A DNA stretch of 45,345 nt from Methanoregula sp. GTDB lineage: Archaea > Halobacteriota > Methanomicrobia > Methanomicrobiales > Methanospirillaceae. This document shows, in pieces, positions 35,391-43,780 of the stretch. The position numbers and the translations under genes were made by a program. Below the pieces are notes generated by a model. The model saw only the letters and a list, made by a program, of their open reading frames with translations, did no database searches and was not told the DNA's origin. Every line of letters begins with the position of its first letter. Position 1 is the stretch's first letter. The stretch covers positions 1 through 45,345 of the forward strand of contig JAUSBW010000149.1 in NCBI GenBank assembly GCA_030651815.1, written 5' to 3'.

Positions 35391-36427
35391 TTCCGACCCC
35401 CTATTACCGTCATCGCGAGTTCATAGAAGTCGTCGTCTACGGTTTTTAAATGGTTAACCGCTGTTTCAAGAGGTATGCTGGTGATCCTGTTTCCCTGCAG
35501 AGCAACCATCTTCCCAAAATCACCGGCATGTGCGAGTTGGACTGCTGCAACACCGAACCGCGTGGCAAGGACGCGATCAAATGCAGTTGGTGATCCACCC
35601 CGTTGGACATGCCCGAGAATGGTGACACGGGTTTCGATACCTAAACGGCGTTCCAGTTCTTTTCCTAAAATATTACCCACACCCACGAACTTTTCGTGAC
35701 CGCATTCATCCCGTTCATTCTCTGGAACTGAGGATAAACCAAGATCTTTTTCGTGAGCTCCTTCTGCAATCACCACAATGGAAAATTTTTTTCCTGCATC
35801 GTATCGGTCCTTTAATTTTTTACAGACCCCGTCCATGGTAAAGTGGAACTCCGGGATCAGGATCTCATCAGCTCCCCCGGCAATTCCTGCCGTGACAGCG
35901 ATCCACCCTGTGTTTCGCCCCATTACCTCAACAACGATGATCCGGTGGTGCGACTCAGCTGTAGTATGGAGGCGGTCGATCGCTTCAGTTACCGTAGAAA
36001 CAGCGGTATCAAAACCGAATGTCATATCGGTTCCGGAGATATCATTGTCTATGGTTTTGGGAATACCCACAACCGGAATTCCCTGCTTTGCTACATCGCG
36101 GGCAGCTGAAAGGGTTCCGTCACCGCCAATGATTATCAGCGCATAAATACCGAATTTTTTTATATTGGCTTTGATCTTCTGGAAATCCGATGTTATTTTC
36201 AGCGGGTTCGTGCGGGATGTACCGAGAATCGTTCCCCCTTTGGGCAGAATTCCTGATACAGAAAAATCGGTGAGCGGCTCGACATCGCCATCGATGAGAC
36301 CCTGCCACCCGTTCCGGATACCGAGGGTTTCAAAATCATATTTTATTCCCGCCCTCTCTACAGCCCGGATCACCGCGTTAAGCCCTGGGCAATCACCACC
36401 CCCGGTCAGGACACCAATGGTTTTCAT
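35387..36427 (-). CDS. pfkA: 6-phosphofructokinase, PfkA-type (group III)
   Basis: This 346-residue enzyme phosphorylates fructose-6-phosphate. It begins IGVLTGGGDCPGLNAVIR. The nucleotide loop is IIIGGDGT near residue 100 and the catalytic loop IPKTIDNDISGTD near residue 125, with the base Asp in TIDND. MGRNTGWIA near 168 and HVQRGGSPTAFDR near 293 bind the sugar. In this superfamily Gly at the GGDG position usually goes with ATP and Asp (GGDD) with pyrophosphate, while Lys in PKTIDND is typical of group III, so ATP is predicted but pyrophosphate cannot be excluded. A strong coupled small ORF precedes it (ATGA overlap), and PGI follows. This type is unusual next to an ADP-dependent kinase. 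Confidence 0.92.
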   Translation of the reverse strand: MKTIGVLTGGGDCPGLNAVIRAVERAGIKYDFETLGIRNGWQGLIDGDVEPLTDFSVSGILPKGGTILGTSRTNPLKITSDFQKIKANIKKFGIYALIIIGGDGTLSAARDVAKQGIPVVGIPKTIDNDISGTDMTFGFDTAVSTVTEAIDRLHTTAESHHRIIVVEVMGRNTGWIAVTAGIAGGADEILIPEFHFTMDGVCKKLKDRYDAGKKFSIVVIAEGAHEKDLGLSSVPENERDECGHEKFVGVGNILGKELERRLGIETRVTILGHVQRGGSPTAFDRVLATRFGVAAVQLAHAGDFGKMVALQGNRITSIPLETAVNHLKTVDDDFYELAMTVIGGRK

Positions 36428-36528
36428 ACTCTGTCAACTCCTGAATTTATGGTTCCCAGCTCCGGTATATCTGCATAATGATCGAAAGGCACATCAAGCG
36501 GGATACTGAGGGGTTCATCTGCTTTCAT
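36424..36528 (-). CDS. 34-residue ORF translationally coupled to pfkA
   Basis: An ATG at 36528 opens a 34-codon frame ending in TGA at 36424-36426, which overlaps the pfkA ATG as ATGA. AGGAG lies 6 bases upstream of its ATG, the best ribosome site in this cluster, whereas pfkA has none of its own. The protein is acidic, begins MKADEPLSIPLDVPFDHYAD and ends in a Gly/Val/Asp stretch. I know no family. It could be a tiny regulatory partner of the kinase or a leader peptide whose translation drives pfkA. Confidence 0.6.
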   Translation of the reverse strand: MKADEPLSIPLDVPFDHYADIPELGTINSGVDRV

Positions 36529-36601
36529 TGATTGCTCCTACTCTTTCCTTTTGATTCACAGGATATGGTCTTTTTGTATGCAGGGATCGCTATGAATGGC
36601 T

Positions 36602-37585
36602 TTACCTGCAGGTTTCCATGAAAATCCGTCGGTGGATAATGCGCCAGCAGAGAATCAGCTGGACAAGATCCCCTGCTGTCACATAGGAACGGTCTTTGAA
36701 TATGGAGATGGGATGAACCCGGGTCTGTTCCTCGATGCTGTGCTCAAGCTTTTTTACCACATGTCCGCTCAGTTCCCCGTCAATAATCAGTTCGCCCATC
36801 TTGTGGCCATTCTGCTCACTGGTCACAAATTCGAGCGAGAAATTCCGCTCGGATAAAGAGAGGATGGAATACAGGTCCAAAGAGAGATCGATATTTTCAA
36901 TACTCTGCTTCATCCGGTTCTGGGAGAGGGTGACTTTGTACACGTTCTGCTCTTTTCCTAACTGCTGCCCGTACCGTGAATAATCGATACCTATTACTGC
37001 ATCCGCGTACTCCTTCTGGGGGGCGATATAGCGTTCATACTCCGGTTCGCGTTCTGCAATCTCTTTTAGGACTGCATCGCGGGAATACCCCCGCATGTTT
37101 ACATCCCTTTGGATCTTCCAGTCATACTTCACCAGTTTTTCTGGATCCACAAATAGGGTAAAATCAAGATATTTCCGCAGTGTGGGCGTGAACAGCGTGT
37201 GAAGTCCTTCAAGTATGAGGATCTTCTTTGGACGAAAGATGACCGGTGGATCAAATTTGCCCGAGGTATGGTTGTAGGACGGTTTTTCTACCGGAACCCC
37301 CCGTCTGAGCGAGATGAGATCATGCTCAAGCCGCTCAATCCGGTTTGCCTTTGGGTTTAAGGCCGTGATTCCCTGCTCCCTGCGCCCGTCCCTGTCAAGA
37401 CTGTGGTAATCGTCAAGTGTGATGGTTGAGACGAGATCATTGCCAAAAATATTCCGCACACCCTGCGTGAACGTAGTCTTCCCCGAACCGCTGTCCCCTG
37501 CAACCCCAAGGGTAAAGATATACGGCGATGCGGCAATCGTGTCCTTAAAGTTTGGATGAGGCATGCGTAATTCCTCTATGGTCAT
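36602..37585 (-). CDS. prk: Archaeal phosphoribulokinase (uridine-kinase-like P-loop kinase)
   Basis: This 327-residue kinase has Walker A GDSGSGKTTF at residues 30-38, ITLDDYHSLDRDGRREQGITALNP near residue 57 (the Asp base and ribulose-site arginines of the family), RRGVPVEKPSYNHTSGKF near 94, and the Walker-B-like KILILEGLHTLF near 122. The order matches the archaeal phosphoribulokinases described from Methanospirillum, which make ribulose-1,5-bisphosphate for RuBisCO. Uridine kinase is the main alternative. A start at M8 (37564) is supported by GAGG 8 bases before it, so the true N-terminus may be 7 residues shorter. A TATA box is at 37693-37700. RuBisCO is not in this window. Confidence 0.85.
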   Translation of the reverse strand: MTIEELRMPHPNFKDTIAASPYIFTLGVAGDSGSGKTTFTQGVRNIFGNDLVSTITLDDYHSLDRDGRREQGITALNPKANRIERLEHDLISLRRGVPVEKPSYNHTSGKFDPPVIFRPKKILILEGLHTLFTPTLRKYLDFTLFVDPEKLVKYDWKIQRDVNMRGYSRDAVLKEIAEREPEYERYIAPQKEYADAVIGIDYSRYGQQLGKEQNVYKVTLSQNRMKQSIENIDLSLDLYSILSLSERNFSLEFVTSEQNGHKMGELIIDGELSGHVVKKLEHSIEEQTRVHPISIFKDRSYVTAGDLVQLILCWRIIHRRIFMETCR

Positions 37586-37692
37586 CTATCAGGTAAAAAT
37601 CATCCTGCATTTCCTTTGAGATCGCAGTGATACTTCAGAGATTTCTGGTTCAGATGAGATACCTGCAAGGAATGGGGCCGGCAAAATACCGG

Positions 37693-37763
37693 ATATAAAA
37701 CCACAAATCAATCATGTACCCGCTTTGCATGGAGACAAGCACGTTCTTAAAGCCGGAAAAAAA
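37693..37763 (-). promoter_or_regulatory. Terminator of the glycosyltransferase and TATA box of prk
   Basis: On the minus strand a T7 run at 37757-37763 follows the GT4 stop after about 30 bases. A TTTTATATCC box (37691-37700) then gives prk its own promoter with a leader of about 80 bases. So prk to pgi can be transcribed apart from the glycosyltransferase. Confidence 0.5.
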
Positions 37764-37792
37764 GAGAGGGCATATCAGTGCAATCCCTTTTT

Positions 37793-38935
37793 TCATGAGA
37801 CCGTACGGGCATAGGTTTCGGTCAGTTCTTTTACTATCGGACCCCAGAGGAAGAGCCGATCCACTTTCTTTCTTCCCCGTTTTCCCAGAGCCTCTGCATT
37901 CCAGGGTTCATCAATCATGGTATTGATACCCCAGGCAATGGATTCCGGGTTCACATCAACTTTTACACCGTTTACAAACGACTCGATGTTCTCCGACAGT
38001 CCGCCGACATTGGAGGCTACAACACATTTTTCAGCACTCCATGCTTCGAGAAGCACAAGACCAAACGGCTCATTGCGACTGGGAATTACAACAATGTCTG
38101 CGGCATTCAGGATGCGGATGTACTCTGAGTCAGGGATATAGCCAACAAAGTTTACCGGCAGATCCTTTGCCCGTTCCTGCAGGAGCTGCCGCATACCCCC
38201 ATCCCCGGCAACGATCACTTTTGCGTCCCAGCGGTGCTGGCAGACTTTTCTTATCGCCTCAATAAACAGATCCGGCCCTTTCTGGTAGACTAACCTTCCG
38301 ACAAACAGGATCAGTGGGGCATAGGGATGGATGCCATACGCCCGTTTCACTTCACCCGGATCAATATTTGTCCGGTACTCGCGCGGGACTACGCCGTTTG
38401 GGATCACATCGCATTTTTCAGACGGTATATTGTATAACATCATCAGTTCATTTTTCAGTGTTGCCGATACAGCAGTCACCCGTTTTGCAATGAGCCCGCC
38501 GTACCACTCCTTTCCGGAGATCTCTTTGAACTCCCACCAGTCCCCATACTGGTTGCCATACCTCCCGTATTCCGTAGAATGATACGTGAGGATGGTATTC
38601 CGGTCCTGCAGGAAATGGAGGGCCTGCACTACATGCCAGTCATGGAAGTGAAGGAAGTCAAACCGGTGAGGAGTATCATATTTCTGGAACTGGTCCACCA
38701 TCGCTCTGCTCATGGAATCGCAATATTCTACAATATTTTTTCCTGTGGGCTGGCAATAGTGGTAACAGACTCCATTGACAGTCTGGTCGGGCATTGTTCC
38801 CCGTGTGAAAAAATGCACTTCGTGATGTTGTTTCACTAACGTTTCTGCAAGATTGGTTGCAGCATTGGCAAGCCCGCCAACCCGTTCCGCGTACATTGAT
38901 TCCCAGCAGAAAAAGGCTATTTTAAGTGACTCCAC
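37793..38935 (-). CDS. GT4 glycosyltransferase, probable archaeal glycogen synthase
   Basis: This is a 380-residue GT-B enzyme. The N-terminal half has the glycine-rich acceptor loop ERVGGLANAATNLAETL near residue 17 and the HFHDWHV motif near 95. The C-terminal half has LFVGRLVYQKGPDLF (donor site) near 208, VAGDGGM near 244 and the E-x7-E motif SRNEPFGLVLLEAW near 292. This combination matches archaeal alpha-glucan synthases of the GT4 type. It should extend alpha-1,4-glucan from a nucleotide sugar (UDP- or ADP-glucose), though it could act on another glycan. The start is GTG 38935, with GGGAG 5 bases upstream, overlapping the GH57 stop by 19 bases. The pair builds and trims polyglucan. Confidence 0.85.
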   Translation of the reverse strand: MESLKIAFFCWESMYAERVGGLANAATNLAETLVKQHHEVHFFTRGTMPDQTVNGVCYHYCQPTGKNIVEYCDSMSRAMVDQFQKYDTPHRFDFLHFHDWHVVQALHFLQDRNTILTYHSTEYGRYGNQYGDWWEFKEISGKEWYGGLIAKRVTAVSATLKNELMMLYNIPSEKCDVIPNGVVPREYRTNIDPGEVKRAYGIHPYAPLILFVGRLVYQKGPDLFIEAIRKVCQHRWDAKVIVAGDGGMRQLLQERAKDLPVNFVGYIPDSEYIRILNAADIVVIPSRNEPFGLVLLEAWSAEKCVVASNVGGLSENIESFVNGVKVDVNPESIAWGINTMIDEPWNAEALGKRGRKKVDRLFLWGPIVKELTETYARTVS

Positions 38936-40371
38936 AGCAGCTCCCTCCGTTCTTTTATGACCCGGGCCAGATCATGGCGCTCTGTCAGCCCGGCAATGCT
39001 CTCAGAAAGACGCGGATCTTCGAGAATATCTGTTATCCATAGGGAGAAATCGCCTCGTTCCTGATGATACTGGATCGAATCCTTGGGTACGATGTATAAC
39101 AATTCTTCAAACTGGTCAAGGTTATAGGCTGTATGTCCGATGAACCCTGAAGGTCCTGCGAAATGAAATGCCTGTTCAGGCGCCAAGGTTCGCAGTGTTT
39201 TAGCCGACTTACGGTTTTTCATCACGCGGATATTTCGCAATTCGTAGTCTGCCAGCACCCTCATATAAGTTTTGAATGCATCATCGGCTTCGTGGTGGCT
39301 GAAGTAAGTGTGGACTTCTCCGCACGTGCCATATTTGGAGGCCATGTAATAGAAATGGTCACTGGTCTGGAGATATCGCCAGATCGATTTGTCAATGGCA
39401 TAAGGTCGTGCCAGCTGGACTGCATGAAAAGCTGCCCGCTGTCGATCGTTTCCCATCCATGCGGAGGTATCCTTCTCAAGGTCCGCCCAGGAAATGGTCT
39501 CCTTTACATCTATTTCTCCTACGGGAGAAAAACGAGAGACACTCTCTGAGGGCAGGATCGATTCTACACCCCGTTTTGCCAGTTCATCGGGCAGGGAGTT
39601 TAAGAAGTTAAATATCCCGGTTTCCTGCCAGAAGTGCTCGCCAAAGGTTTCGTAATCCAGGAACACATTGATAACATCGCCATGAGATGCGGCAATCCAT
39701 TGGGCATAGGTATCGGCCGTTAACGGAAACATGTCCCATGTGCGGTTGGCAAACCGGAATGCAATGTCATCTGAAAACCGGGTGTTACGAAGCATCACCG
39801 GAAGTCCCTTACAGCTGTAGAGATGATTCGGGCTGCGCCATCCGAGAATGCGATCTACACCTTCGGTAAAGATACCAGAGAAATCCATATCCCTTGTGGT
39901 AGCAGCTATATCGTTATTGAACGTGAATTCCGTATTCTCAAAAATTGTGGGCCGGGATTTAAACTGATCATACATCAGGTCCGAGTGAAGTCTGACCTGT
40001 TCTTTGAATTCTGTTTTATCCTGAAAACAACTGGCAATACTGTGGTAGTAGGTCTGGCCAATTATCTCGCTGTTTTTATGCCGTGCCACCTGTTCAAAGA
40101 GAGAGAGGGTATCCTTGCTCCACTTTTCCAGCTGTTCAATGAGTATGCCCGACAAGGAAAAAGAGCAGGAAAAACCATTGTCGAGTTTTTCTAAAATGAT
40201 CTTTGTTGCAGGATTGTAGCACTTTTCTGCTACACGCTCTAGTATTTCCTTATTCAGACTGTCAAAATAGTGATCAAAAAGATCTTTCTTTTTCATCTTT
40301 GGGACTGATTCAAACTGCCGGTTCAGCCGGTATGGCTGGTGAACTTCGAATCCGATACAAATAGGTGGCAT
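38917..40371 (-). CDS. GH57 alpha-amylase / glucan-modifying enzyme
   Basis: This 484-residue enzyme begins CIGFEVHQPYRLN, the GH57 alpha-amylase opening. EFTFNNDIAAT near residue 149 contains the probable nucleophile region, and VFLDYETFGEHFWQETGIF near residue 246 the acid/base aspartate. The remaining barrel and helical bundle are present, and the protein ends close to the overlap with the synthase gene. It hydrolyses or rearranges alpha-glucans inside the cell; there is no signal peptide. ATG 40371 is chosen because AGGAAG lies 7 bases upstream. The frame is open to 40425, but those codons are not family-like. It heads the operon with the GT4 enzyme. Confidence 0.9.
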   Translation of the reverse strand: MPPICIGFEVHQPYRLNRQFESVPKMKKKDLFDHYFDSLNKEILERVAEKCYNPATKIILEKLDNGFSCSFSLSGILIEQLEKWSKDTLSLFEQVARHKNSEIIGQTYYHSIASCFQDKTEFKEQVRLHSDLMYDQFKSRPTIFENTEFTFNNDIAATTRDMDFSGIFTEGVDRILGWRSPNHLYSCKGLPVMLRNTRFSDDIAFRFANRTWDMFPLTADTYAQWIAASHGDVINVFLDYETFGEHFWQETGIFNFLNSLPDELAKRGVESILPSESVSRFSPVGEIDVKETISWADLEKDTSAWMGNDRQRAAFHAVQLARPYAIDKSIWRYLQTSDHFYYMASKYGTCGEVHTYFSHHEADDAFKTYMRVLADYELRNIRVMKNRKSAKTLRTLAPEQAFHFAGPSGFIGHTAYNLDQFEELLYIVPKDSIQYHQERGDFSLWITDILEDPRLSESIAGLTERHDLARVIKERRELLWSHLK

Positions 40372-40550
40372 GGCAAATACTTCCTGCTTTTGAAAAAGGG
40401 AACAATCCCCGGGTACCAGACCCACTGGATCATCTGCGCAGGTTTGTTATTACAGGTTTTTTTAAGATAACCATGAGAAAGCAGGGATGGGATATATCCT
40501 CATGGAAGTTGCGGACCGTTCCTTTCCCCAGTATTACTACATAACCAGCA

Positions 40551-40565
40551 TATAAGATATATACG
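40551..40565 (-). promoter_or_regulatory. TATA box upstream of the GH57-GT4 operon
   Basis: On the minus strand TATATATCTTATA lies in an A/T-rich block about 180 bases before the GH57 start. If used, it gives an unusually long leader of about 150 bases. The leader 40372-40525 has no confirmed fold or ORF; a 74-codon frame across it looks spurious. Confidence 0.45.
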
Positions 40566-40621
40566 TTTCTACGATTACTGCAAGAGATTATAATTAAAAA
40601 AAAATGAAATGCACCAAAACG

Positions 40622-40725
40622 GGCTGGGTCACAACTAAAAATATGATTAGTCATTTATAAACTGCTGAAGAAAATCTCTGCAATTTGAAGGTATTTTATC
40701 TCCTATAAGAGGTTTTGACCCAGCC
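40622..40725. mobile_element. MITE-like 104-bp element with terminal inverted repeats
   Basis: GGCTGGGTCA (40622-40631) and TGACCCAGCC (40716-40725) are exact inverses. Allowing one mismatch the match extends to 14 bp (GGCTGGGTCA-x-AAC). They enclose about 80 A/T-rich bases without a coding frame. This is the form of a miniature inverted-repeat element mobilised by a transposase elsewhere. No clear target-site duplication flanks it. It lies between the ADP-dependent kinase and the GH57 promoter. Confidence 0.5.
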
Positions 40726-40813
40726 TGAAAAGGGAAAATTGCATCAATTGGCTATGATTTTATTTTTTTGTTTGCGAACAGGCGCAATTTGAGTGATATG
40801 GCAGGATTTTGAT

Positions 40814-42142
40814 TCAGAATTGATCCGAAACAAAAGCGCTGGATGAAAGGATGTCTCCGAGTCCGGAGGATTTTGTAATATCTTTTGCAATTATTGTTGG
40901 AATCATGACGATCGTATGCGTATTGTTACGAAAAATCCCCGGTGATATTTGCGGCCCGAATATCTTATCAACCTCCTCAATAGCGGAGATGCCTGCGGGA
41001 GAAATTTCCCTGTGTGTTCCCTGTGCAGCCTGAGCAACTGCACGAGAAGCAAAGAGCAGGGCATTGAGCGATGCTTCAGGATTTGCATACTCATTTCTGA
41101 GAACCTGCACATAATACCTAAACGTGTGAAGGTGGAGGCGTTTGAGTCTACTTTTTTTACAAATTTCCAGTGCCCCTTTCACCAGTTGAACCGGAGACAG
41201 AATCTCAAAAATTCCCGGTTCTTCGTTCTGTAAGTTCAGACTATGAAGGAGTAATACAAGTTCGTGTTCGTTGAGTCCTATACTGTCTGCCACTGGCAGA
41301 ATATGCTGGATAAAACCGTTAATAATTTTATTATCGGTGACCGATACGCATTCGACATGAACCCGCATCCGGTCGTTATTCTTTTTCATGAGCAGGCACT
41401 GTTCTGCCGCCCGATCAAATTCTTCATCGGTTTGAAGATACTGGTAACCGGAAAGAAACGCACGGGCGTACTGAGAGATCCCTGCACTGAACGCATCCAT
41501 TTTATCACCCGGGATAAGTACCGACTCCGGAGTATGAGCAGGGGATGCAATGAAACGATTATTTCTTGAAGTCACACCGTCTGCCACAGGCACGAGACCG
41601 GGGGCGTATTCAAAGACGAGATGGATGGTATCTGAAAAATGTCCCCTTCCCCCGTTGAGATCCAGCAGATGAACCCCGACGTTCTCAAGGATTTTTTTGG
41701 TGTCCGGCCCCACGGAATGAGTGATACAGAGCACATCGGAAATGCCCATCGATGCCAGATGGACCGCTGCAATACCGGCCTGTCCTCCTATGACGAGATG
41801 GCCGGAATCTGCAAATATGCGGGTAAACTGCTGGTACAGCTGAGGATCGGTCACAAACCATTCTTCGGCTGTACAGGTCTGCATGGAATGCAGGAGTCGG
41901 GACCGGAGTTCAGAAAGTACGGGCAGATTGAAAAAGGCTGACCCGAGTAATGCCGGAGTGACCGTGATGATACGGTCAAGATTCACATTGAATCCGACAA
42001 TTGTGGGATTTAGCGGTAATGTACTGATGTTATCATAGAGTTTTTGCCATGCCCTGTCATCCATGCAAAAGTTTCCTTGAATTCTTTTTTGGTGTTGTGA
42101 GATTTCAATTGTTTCATTGAAAAATTTGTGCATCTCTTGCAT
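40814..42142 (-). CDS. ADP-dependent phosphofructokinase/glucokinase
   Basis: This 442-residue ribokinase-fold enzyme phosphorylates glucose or fructose-6-phosphate with ADP. It has GFNVNLDRIITV near residue 50, VIGGQAGIAAVHLASMG near 115 and, at the C-terminus, KSSGLGDILSSSAFV, where GLGD holds the catalytic aspartate. It seems complete, although this class is often about 450-480 residues. Methanogen homologues are bifunctional, so the substrate cannot be named. It sits upstream of the glucan operon and is transcribed in the same direction but apart (about 440 bases). Its presence beside a PfkA-type kinase gives two possible routes for the same step. Confidence 0.9.
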   Translation of the reverse strand: MQEMHKFFNETIEISQHQKRIQGNFCMDDRAWQKLYDNISTLPLNPTIVGFNVNLDRIITVTPALLGSAFFNLPVLSELRSRLLHSMQTCTAEEWFVTDPQLYQQFTRIFADSGHLVIGGQAGIAAVHLASMGISDVLCITHSVGPDTKKILENVGVHLLDLNGGRGHFSDTIHLVFEYAPGLVPVADGVTSRNNRFIASPAHTPESVLIPGDKMDAFSAGISQYARAFLSGYQYLQTDEEFDRAAEQCLLMKKNNDRMRVHVECVSVTDNKIINGFIQHILPVADSIGLNEHELVLLLHSLNLQNEEPGIFEILSPVQLVKGALEICKKSRLKRLHLHTFRYYVQVLRNEYANPEASLNALLFASRAVAQAAQGTHREISPAGISAIEEVDKIFGPQISPGIFRNNTHTIVMIPTIIAKDITKSSGLGDILSSSAFVSDQF

Positions 42143-42640
42143 ATTGGAAAAACAAACTGGAAAAAAACTCTATCCGTCATCGTTAAAGAAAAATGTGTAG
42201 AGTGATGGGATAAACTTTCACACTTTTTTTAAGCCGTGTACCGATGAGACTATCATCATTTCGGATTGGATTATTGCCGAATCCGTAACCATCATAGGCA
42301 GGCGGAGCGGGGGGAAAGCGGGAGAGCAGCTGTATCACTATTTTATAGACAATTGCGATCTCGTTTTTACCGACAAAAAAATACTCAAAGGATGCATGTC
42401 TGTTTTTCTTCGCTATGACGGTACCCTGTCAGTTTCTGATGCTGCATCTGTTTTTATCATGAAGAAAAAAAATATCGACCGGATCCTTTCATTTGATTCA
42501 GATTTCGATAAAGTTGCGGGGATCGTCAGGATATATGAGTCCTGATGGAGAGCATTTGCATCCGATTCCCTGGAAGTAATCCATTTTACTAAATACCATG
42601 CAAAGTAATTAGTTCGATAAGCCTCAACGAATATGAACTC
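42143..42640. other. Gap between the ADP-kinase and the marker-9 operon
   Basis: Besides the PIN fragment, this gap holds the T/A-rich promoter of the minus-strand ADP-dependent kinase at its left end. An A/T-rich TATA-like TTTTACTAAATACC near 42583-42596 lies about 45 bases before the marker-9 start. Nothing else is recognised. Confidence 0.45.
42201..42545 (+). pseudogene. PIN-domain (VapC-type) ribonuclease fragment lacking its N-terminus
   Basis: The frame is open from after a TAG (42198-42200) to TGA at 42543, but contains no ATG, GTG or TTG start before the conserved part. From 42258 it reads IISDWIIAESVTIIGRR, then CDLVFTDKKIL, YDGTLSVSDAAS and DRILSFDSDFDKVAGIVRIY, which is the middle and end of a PIN domain. 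The E, D and D acidic residues of the active site are present. The N-terminal ~40 residues with the first essential aspartate are gone, and no second half or antitoxin gene is beside it. It is a dead toxin remnant, unless an unusual start is used. Confidence 0.8.
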
Positions 42641-43780
42641 ATGATGGATGCATTTGAGCGTTTCGGGCTGCTCATCAATGATCGGGTTGTCAGGACACCT
42701 GTGGGAATTGCATCCATGGCAGGCATTGTCGATGCATCCTATGTGATCGAACGAACCGGGCATATCGGCTTTGCATTCATTGGCGGATATTCGATCGATC
42801 AGAGCACCATGGATGCTGCAAAGAGTATAGCCGCCAAAGGAGATCGCAGGGAATTCTTATACAATGATCCGGTCGAAGAGTTGACAAAGCAGATCGCAAA
42901 GATGGAAAAGAACAATGTAATTCTGGGAATCAATCTTCGTGGAAGCACACCGGAATCTTTCAGAACTCTGGCTGGCGCAACTGGTGACAGGGTTGTGTAT
43001 GAGATAGATGCTCATTGCCGTCAGCCTGAAATGATCGCAGCAGGATGTGGAGAACACTACTTAAAAAAACCAGATGAACTTGAAGCTGCAGTCAGGGCGC
43101 TCAAAAAAGAGGGTGTAACTGTCTCAGTAAAGATACGGGCCGGTGTGGCAGCAGATGACCGTCAACTCGCGATAAAACTCTGGTCAGCCGGAGCAGATAT
43201 CCTGCACATCGATCTCATGGACTTTGGCTCTGCAAAACTCCGGCAGATCAGGAACAGTTGTCCACTGATGCTGATTGCCAATAATTCCATAACCGGTTTT
43301 GATAAGATGAAGGATATGCTCTCACACGGCGCTGATCTTGTCTCACTCGCACGGCAGTCAGATATTCGTACACTCTCTGGACTTGATGCTGCCATCACAC
43401 GCTATGCTGATGAAGAAGGATGGTACAATGCACCCAAGCAGCTCTGTCGTGGCGGGGATATTCGTGCACTGGCGTTCTGCTGCATGCCGGTAAAAGAGTG
43501 TCCACTCATCCCTACATTGTCACGCATGGGGATAACAAAGGAAAATTACATACACATGAAACAGGAAGCCGTAAAGGGGTTGCCTCTCGAAAATGGGAAG
43601 CAGACCTGTTTTGGCAGTCTTGCATGGTGCTGCAAAATTTCATCCCCCTGCATGTTTCGGGATTTGACATTAAAACAGGAAGGATTATCAAAGAAAGAAT
43701 ATATGCGTCTCAAACGCGATCTATCTGATACATTGATGTGCGGTGTTTTTCATGACATGCCTTTCGATGAAAGCAGCTGA
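42641..43780 (+). CDS. DUS-like TIM barrel fused to methanogenesis marker 9 domain
   Basis: This 379-residue protein has an N-terminal ~260-residue TIM barrel resembling dihydrouridine synthase or other FMN enzymes (TPVGIASMAGI, then VSVKIRAGV near 166, LHIDLMDFGS near 188, LIANNSITGF near 208 and SHGADLVSLARQSD near 227). The C-terminal ~110 residues form the Cys-rich methanogenesis marker 9 domain (LCRGGDIRALAFCCMPVKECPL, CFGSLAWCCKISSPCMFRD). At least seven cysteines could hold an iron-sulfur cluster or zinc. The marker domain is confined largely to methanogens, with function unknown. The stop lies inside the next gene's start, and a CitG-like and a DUF447 gene follow. Confidence 0.88.
   Translation: MMDAFERFGLLINDRVVRTPVGIASMAGIVDASYVIERTGHIGFAFIGGYSIDQSTMDAAKSIAAKGDRREFLYNDPVEELTKQIAKMEKNNVILGINLRGSTPESFRTLAGATGDRVVYEIDAHCRQPEMIAAGCGEHYLKKPDELEAAVRALKKEGVTVSVKIRAGVAADDRQLAIKLWSAGADILHIDLMDFGSAKLRQIRNSCPLMLIANNSITGFDKMKDMLSHGADLVSLARQSDIRTLSGLDAAITRYADEEGWYNAPKQLCRGGDIRALAFCCMPVKECPLIPTLSRMGITKENYIHMKQEAVKGLPLENGKQTCFGSLAWCCKISSPCMFRDLTLKQEGLSKKEYMRLKRDLSDTLMCGVFHDMPFDESS

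Noticed and set aside
40430-40654. 74-codon minus-strand frame upstream of the GH57 gene
   Set aside because: It crosses the TATA-like promoter and the edge of the inverted-repeat element, has no ribosome site and no family.
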